DNA of 9,346 bases. It comes from Bacillota bacterium (GTDB lineage: Bacteria; Bacillota; Sulfobacillia; Symbiobacteriales; ZC4RG38). Of this stretch, positions 6,377 to 9,346 are shown piece by piece (the first letter of the stretch is position 1; each line of letters opens with the position of its first letter). A model generated the notes under the pieces. That model did no database searches. It was not told the origin of the DNA and was given only the letters and a program-made list of their open reading frames with translations. The DNA lies in NCBI GenBank assembly GCA_003242505.1, contig QGUP01000056.1:1-9346 (forward strand), in the 5' to 3' direction. Made by a program: the position numbers and the translations under genes.

Positions 6377-6454
6377 CAGCCCAGAGCGATGACCGAACCC
6401 CACAGCCCAGAGCGATGACCGAACCCAACCGCCCAAAGCGATGACCGGGCGAGT
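6377..6454 (+). repeat. Three 26-bp tandem repeats in the aspS leader; third copy is T-box stem I
   Basis: Units lie at 6377-6402, 6403-6428 and 6429-6454. Units 1 and 2 agree at 25 of 26 positions. Unit 3 matches 17 of the first 19 and then diverges into the T-box AGTA segment. The shared core is GCCCAnAGCGATGACCG. In unit 3, GATGA is the 5' strand of the T-box kink-turn. A poorer fourth copy (about 15 of 26) may precede them at 6351-6376, starting CAGCCC in the same phase. The repeats lie inside the predicted transcript. Confidence 0.85.
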
Positions 6455-6692
6455 AGCCGGGACCCCCTGCCCCCAGAGAGCCGGACCGCGGCTGGAAGTC
6501 CGGCGGCAGGCCCCGGTGAAGAACCCCCGGGAGCGCGGCGCCGAACCGGGTGCGGCCCGTCATAGGCGTCGCCGGTACCCGCCGTTACCGGGCAAAGCGG
6601 CCGCCGGCCGGGGCAGGGCCCCGACCGTCCGGCAAGAAGGGTGGCACCGCGAGCTTCCGGCTCGTCCCTTGCGGGACGAGCCTTTGTGTTTT
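6431..6692 (+). promoter_or_regulatory. T-box riboswitch with Asn (AAC) / overlapping Glu (GAA) specifier
   Basis: This leader stops transcription unless an uncharged matching tRNA binds. Visible parts of stem I: the kink-turn GATGA (6440-6444) opposite GGAG (6530-6533); lower helix CCGGG/CCCGG (6445-6449 with 6526-6530); the AGTA side of the specifier loop (6452-6455); the helix above it, CCGGG/CCCGG (6457-6461 with 6512-6516); and the distal AGAGAG (6475-6480) with hairpin CCGGAC/GTCCGG. The opposite side of the specifier loop (6517-6525) reads TGAAGAACC. The antiterminator carries the T-box sequence AAGGGTGGCACCGCG (6637-6651), whose TGGC would pair with tRNA ending GCCA. AAGGG can pair with CCCTT (6666-6670), which is also part of the terminator. 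No Asp codon occurs in the loop; AAC at 6522-6524 fits best, with GAA at 6521-6523 one base away. Confidence 0.93.
6659..6692 (+). terminator. T-box regulated intrinsic terminator
   Basis: A perfect 10-bp stem, GGCTCGTCCC / GGGACGAGCC, closes the loop TTGC and is followed by TTTGTGTTTT. Its left arm and loop overlap the CCCTT that pairs with AAGGG in the antiterminator, so the two folds exclude each other. It lies 52 nt before the AspRS start codon. Confidence 0.92.
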
Positions 6693-6744
6693 GGTTTTGA
6701 CACCTTTCGGCAAGGAGGACTTTCGGCGAGGAGGAGCCGACGCC

Positions 6745-8052
6745 ATGGCTGTGCAGACGTCCGCCCGGGTCCTCACCCGGGACCTGCCCCAGCACCTGGG
6801 CGCCGTGGTCACCCTCATGGGGTGGGTCCACCGCTGCCGCCACCTGGGAAAGCTCGCCTTCATCGTCATCCGGGACCGGTCCGGGCTGGCCCAGGCGGTG
6901 CTGGAAGGGGAACTGGCCGCCCGGCCCCTGCCCGAGGAGAGCGTCGTCGCCGTCACCGGCCCGGTGGCCCTGGAGCCCCGGGCCCCCGGCGGCGTCGAGG
7001 TCCGAGTGACCGAACTCCGGGTGCTGGCCGAGCCCACCCGCCCTCTGCCCTTCGAACTCCACCGGAAGGAGGTCCGGGCGGGGCTGGAGGTGGTGCTGGA
7101 GCACCGGGCCTTCGGCCTCCGGCACCCCAAGCTCGGGGCGGTGCTCCGGGTCCAGGCGGAACTGGTCCACGCCTTCCGGGAGTACCTCCGGGGCCAGGGG
7201 TTTCTCGAGGTCCGCACCCCGAAGATCGTCGCCACCGGCACCGAGGGCGGGGCGAGCCTCTTCCCGGTCCAGTACTTCGAGCGGCCGGCGTACCTCGCCC
7301 AGTCCCCCCAGCTCTACAAGCAGATGCTGGTGGGGGCCGGCTATGAGCGGGTCTTCGAGGTCGGGCCGGCCTACCGGGCCGAGGACAGCCACACCACCCG
7401 GCACCTGGCGGAGTTCACCAGCCTGGACGTGGAGGTGGCCTTCGTCGAGTCCGAGGAGGAGCTGATGGACCTGGAGACCGAGCTTCTCCGCCACATGTTC
7501 CGGGCGGTGGCGGAGCGGGCCGGGGAGTGCCTCGCCCTCTGGGGGACCGAGCCGCCGGAGGTCCCCGACCGCATCGAGCGGATCCCGGTCCGGGAGGCCC
7601 GGGAGATCCTCCTCCGGCGGTACCGAAAGCTCTCGCCGGAGGGAGACCTGGACACCGAGGGGGAGCGGCTGATCTGCCGGTACGTCGCCGAGGCGGGCAA
7701 GGGCGGCTTTGTCTTCATCACCCAGTATCCCGAATCCAGCCGGCCCTTCTACGCCTGCCCGGACCCGGAGCGGCCGGGGCTCACCCGGACCTTTGACCTC
7801 CTGATGAACGGCACCGAGATCACCTCCGGCGGCCTCCGGATCCACGACCCGGCGCTGCTGGCGGCCACGATGCGGAAGCGGGGCCTGCGGCCGGAGCACT
7901 TCGGCCCCTACCTGGAGGTCTTCGAACTGGGGATGCCGCCCCACGGAGGCTTCGCCATCGGCGCGGAGCGGCTGACGGCCCTCACCCTGGGGCTCGCCAA
8001 CGCCAAGGAGGCCGCGGCCTTCCCCCGGGACCGGACCCGGCTGACGCCGTGA
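6745..8052 (+). CDS. aspS: Archaeal-type, probably non-discriminating aspartyl-tRNA synthetase (Asp/Asn)
   Basis: This class II synthetase has 435 residues from ATG 6745, with GAGGAGG about 10 nt upstream. An N-terminal OB-fold anticodon-binding domain (about 15-95) is followed by the catalytic core: YLAQSPQLYKQ (183-193), motif 2 FEVGPAYRAEDS (204-215) with RHLAEF, and motif 3 GMPPHGGFAIGAERL (396-410). The bacterial AspRS insertion (GAD) domain is absent and the length is about 150 residues below the bacterial type, so this is the archaeal AspRS2 type. In the OB-fold, GWVHR has H29 and EPRAPGG has P81. As I recall, His and Pro at these positions (Trp and Lys in discriminating archaeal enzymes) mark enzymes that also charge tRNA-Asn. 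The T-box in front reads an Asn codon, which fits. Some pipelines would call it asnS, but the product would be Asp-tRNA-Asn for GatCAB to amidate. Confidence 0.9.
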   Translation: MAVQTSARVLTRDLPQHLGAVVTLMGWVHRCRHLGKLAFIVIRDRSGLAQAVLEGELAARPLPEESVVAVTGPVALEPRAPGGVEVRVTELRVLAEPTRPLPFELHRKEVRAGLEVVLEHRAFGLRHPKLGAVLRVQAELVHAFREYLRGQGFLEVRTPKIVATGTEGGASLFPVQYFERPAYLAQSPQLYKQMLVGAGYERVFEVGPAYRAEDSHTTRHLAEFTSLDVEVAFVESEEELMDLETELLRHMFRAVAERAGECLALWGTEPPEVPDRIERIPVREAREILLRRYRKLSPEGDLDTEGERLICRYVAEAGKGGFVFITQYPESSRPFYACPDPERPGLTRTFDLLMNGTEITSGGLRIHDPALLAATMRKRGLRPEHFGPYLEVFELGMPPHGGFAIGAERLTALTLGLANAKEAAAFPRDRTRLTP

Positions 8053-8053
8053 G

Positions 8054-8096
8054 GGGGGGCCGGCCCGCCTTCACCCGACCGAGCCGGCTGTCCCCC
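8054..8096. terminator. Possible terminator between convergent aspS and htrA-like genes
   Basis: An imperfect inverted repeat pairs GGGGG plus GCCGGC (to 8064) with GCCGGC (8083-8088) and CCCCC (8092-8096). It lies in the 61-nt gap between two converging genes. There is no good T-tract on either strand, so this rests on position and stem only. Confidence 0.35.
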
Positions 8097-8113
8097 GCCC
8101 AGACAACCGTCCT

Positions 8114-9346
8114 CTACCCCGCCCGGCCGGCCAGGGTCACCGGGACGGTGAACTCCTGGACCTCGCCGCCCCGGATCCGCCGCACCCGGAGCTGGACCGT
8201 CTGCCCGGGCTGGTAGTTGCCCAGGGCCACCATCAGCTCCCCCAGGCGGTTGACGGGCTTGCCGTCGACGCTCAGGATGATGTCCCAGTCCTCGAGCCCC
8301 GCCCGGTCCGCAGGCCCTCCCGGGACCACCTCCACCACCAGCCCCTCGCCGGTATAGCCGGTGCTCCACTGCTGCTCCGCCCGGGTGGCAAAGGCCCGGA
8401 TGCCGAGGATCGGCCGGACCACTTCCCCGTGGGCCACCAGCTGGGCGATGATCGGCCGGGCAAAGTTGACCGGGATGGCAAAGCCGAGGCCCTCGACCCC
8501 CTCCCGGGCCACCTTGGCGGAGTTGATGCCGATCACCTGGCCCGCGGCGTTCACCAGCGCCCCGCCGGAGTTGCCCGGGTTGATGGCCGCATCGGTCTGG
8601 ATCACCTGCAGGGTGCTCTCCACCCCGTCCTCGGTCTCGATAGGCAGCTCCCGGTTAAGTCCGCTGATGATCCCGGCGGTGACGCTCCGGGCAAAGTCCA
8701 GCCCCAGGGGGTTGCCGATGGCGATGGCCAGGTCCCCCACCTTCACCCGGTCCGAGTCGCCGAACTCCGCCTGGGCCGGCAGCACCCCCTCCCGGACCCG
8801 CACCACCGCGAGGTCCGTGAGGGAATCGGCCCCCACCAGTTCCGCCTCCAGGGTCTGGTCGTCCGCGGTCTTCACCAGGAGCCGCTGGTAGGGGCGCAGG
8901 TACCGGTCCACCTCCACCACGTGGGCGTTGGTGACGATAAGCCCCTGGGCCCGGTCAAAGACCACGCCGGAGCCGGTGCCCACCTCCCGGTACCCCCGGC
9001 GCTGCTGGACCTGGTTGACGATCCCCACCACCGCCGGCCCCACCTTGCTCGCGGCCTCGCTGATGGCGGAGGTGAACTCCACCCGCACCTGGGCGATGGG
9101 AAGGCCCGGGTGGCTCCCCCCGGGAGCCCCGCCGGAGCCGGCGGACCCTGCGCTGCCGGTGCCCCCGGCCGGGTCGGCCACCGGGGTGCCGGGGCCCGGG
9201 GCAGGGGCCCCCACTCCGGCGCCACTGGTGACCGGGATCCCGGTGGCGGCGATCCGTTCAAGGGCCCGGTCCGCGCCCCACCGGGCCCCCAGCGCTCCGC
9301 CGATGAGGCTGCTGATCAGGGCCGCAAGGAGGACCCCTCCCCACCC
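8114..9346 (-). CDS. Membrane-anchored HtrA/DegP-like serine protease with PDZ domain, N-terminus cut by window edge
   Basis: This trypsin-like envelope protease degrades or senses misfolded proteins. The frame stays open to 9346, so 410 residues are visible and the true start lies outside. The visible part opens with a membrane segment (GVLLAALISSLIGGALGARWG), then a low-complexity Gly/Ser/Pro/Ala linker of about 40 residues, then the protease domain. The catalytic triad is complete: H142 in VTNAHVV, D178 in SLTDLAVVRV and S260 in NPGNSGGAL (numbered from the window edge). A single PDZ domain follows, with GLVVEVVPGGPADRAGLEDWDIILSVDGKPV. An internal GTG at 9214 is a false start, because the membrane anchor lies upstream of it in frame. 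The anchor-protease-PDZ order is that of HtrA/HtrB/YyxA proteins of Bacillota; which paralogue this is cannot be told. It converges with aspS. Confidence 0.93.
   Translation of the reverse strand, partial: GWGGVLLAALISSLIGGALGARWGADRALERIAATGIPVTSGAGVGAPAPGPGTPVADPAGGTGSAGSAGSGGAPGGSHPGLPIAQVRVEFTSAISEAASKVGPAVVGIVNQVQQRRGYREVGTGSGVVFDRAQGLIVTNAHVVEVDRYLRPYQRLLVKTADDQTLEAELVGADSLTDLAVVRVREGVLPAQAEFGDSDRVKVGDLAIAIGNPLGLDFARSVTAGIISGLNRELPIETEDGVESTLQVIQTDAAINPGNSGGALVNAAGQVIGINSAKVAREGVEGLGFAIPVNFARPIIAQLVAHGEVVRPILGIRAFATRAEQQWSTGYTGEGLVVEVVPGGPADRAGLEDWDIILSVDGKPVNRLGELMVALGNYQPGQTVQLRVRRIRGGEVQEFTVPVTLAGRAG

Noticed and set aside
6377..6454. CRISPR array
   Set aside because: The 26-bp units are directly adjacent without spacers, and no cas genes are present; they are tandem repeats within an RNA leader.
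6550..6744. 65-codon N-terminal extension of the AspRS from an ATG at 6550
   Set aside because: This stretch is the T-box antiterminator and terminator region. The OB-fold begins just after ATG 6745, which has its own ribosome-binding site.
5977..7944. A 655-codon open frame on the minus strand across the T-box and AspRS region
   Set aside because: It runs antisense to a well-supported riboswitch and synthetase, has no recognisable domain, and is Pro/Gly/Arg/Leu-rich as expected of GC-driven frames.

Overview
This is a GC-rich window (roughly 70% by eye) from what looks like a thermophile-type or high-GC member of the Bacillota (Symbiobacterium/Thermaerobacter/Limnochordia-like). The reasons are a canonical T-box tRNA-sensing leader, strong AGGAGG-type ribosome-binding sites, frequent GTG starts, and an archaeal-type AspRS. 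The species cannot be told from the sequence. The first 19 bases closely match the Tn5 (Nextera) mosaic end, so the left edge is probably the end of a sequencing contig and not natural sequence.

Layout, left to right. (1) 20-132, minus: the N-terminus of a patatin-like (RssA-type) hydrolase, cut by the contig end. (2) 449-916, plus: a small lipoprotein of unknown function. (3) 974-998: a strong hairpin that can end both the lipoprotein and the convergent anti-sigma transcripts. (4) 1093-2456, minus: an ECF sigma factor and its membrane-bound zinc-type anti-sigma factor, overlapping by GTGA. (5) 2581-6158, minus: speE (spermidine synthase), speB (agmatinase) and argS (arginyl-tRNA synthetase), with a sigma70-type promoter in front of speE and a 14-bp terminator hairpin after argS. 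(6) 6286-8052, plus: a sigma70-type promoter, a leader of about 420 nt with 26-bp tandem repeats and a T-box riboswitch, then an AspRS of the archaeal, non-discriminating type. (7) 8114-9346, minus: a membrane-anchored HtrA/DegP-like serine protease, cut by the right edge.

The most coherent biological story is at 6286-8052. The T-box specifier loop contains no Asp codon (GAC/GAU). It does contain AAC (Asn), overlapping GAA (Glu) by a one-base shift. The enzyme it controls has the His/Pro pair associated with AspRS enzymes that also charge tRNA-Asn. Together these suggest that the cell makes Asn-tRNA by the indirect route (Asp-tRNA-Asn, then amidotransferase GatCAB), and that this gene is tuned to uncharged tRNA-Asn, possibly also tRNA-Glu. 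The 5' strand of the T-box kink-turn helix is also repeated in tandem upstream, for which I know no precedent.

The second notable point is that the arginyl-tRNA synthetase keeps KMSK but has lost the HIGH signature (VLVQ in its place) in an otherwise intact gene. I see no wholly new multi-gene defence or mobile system here; most of the window is housekeeping.
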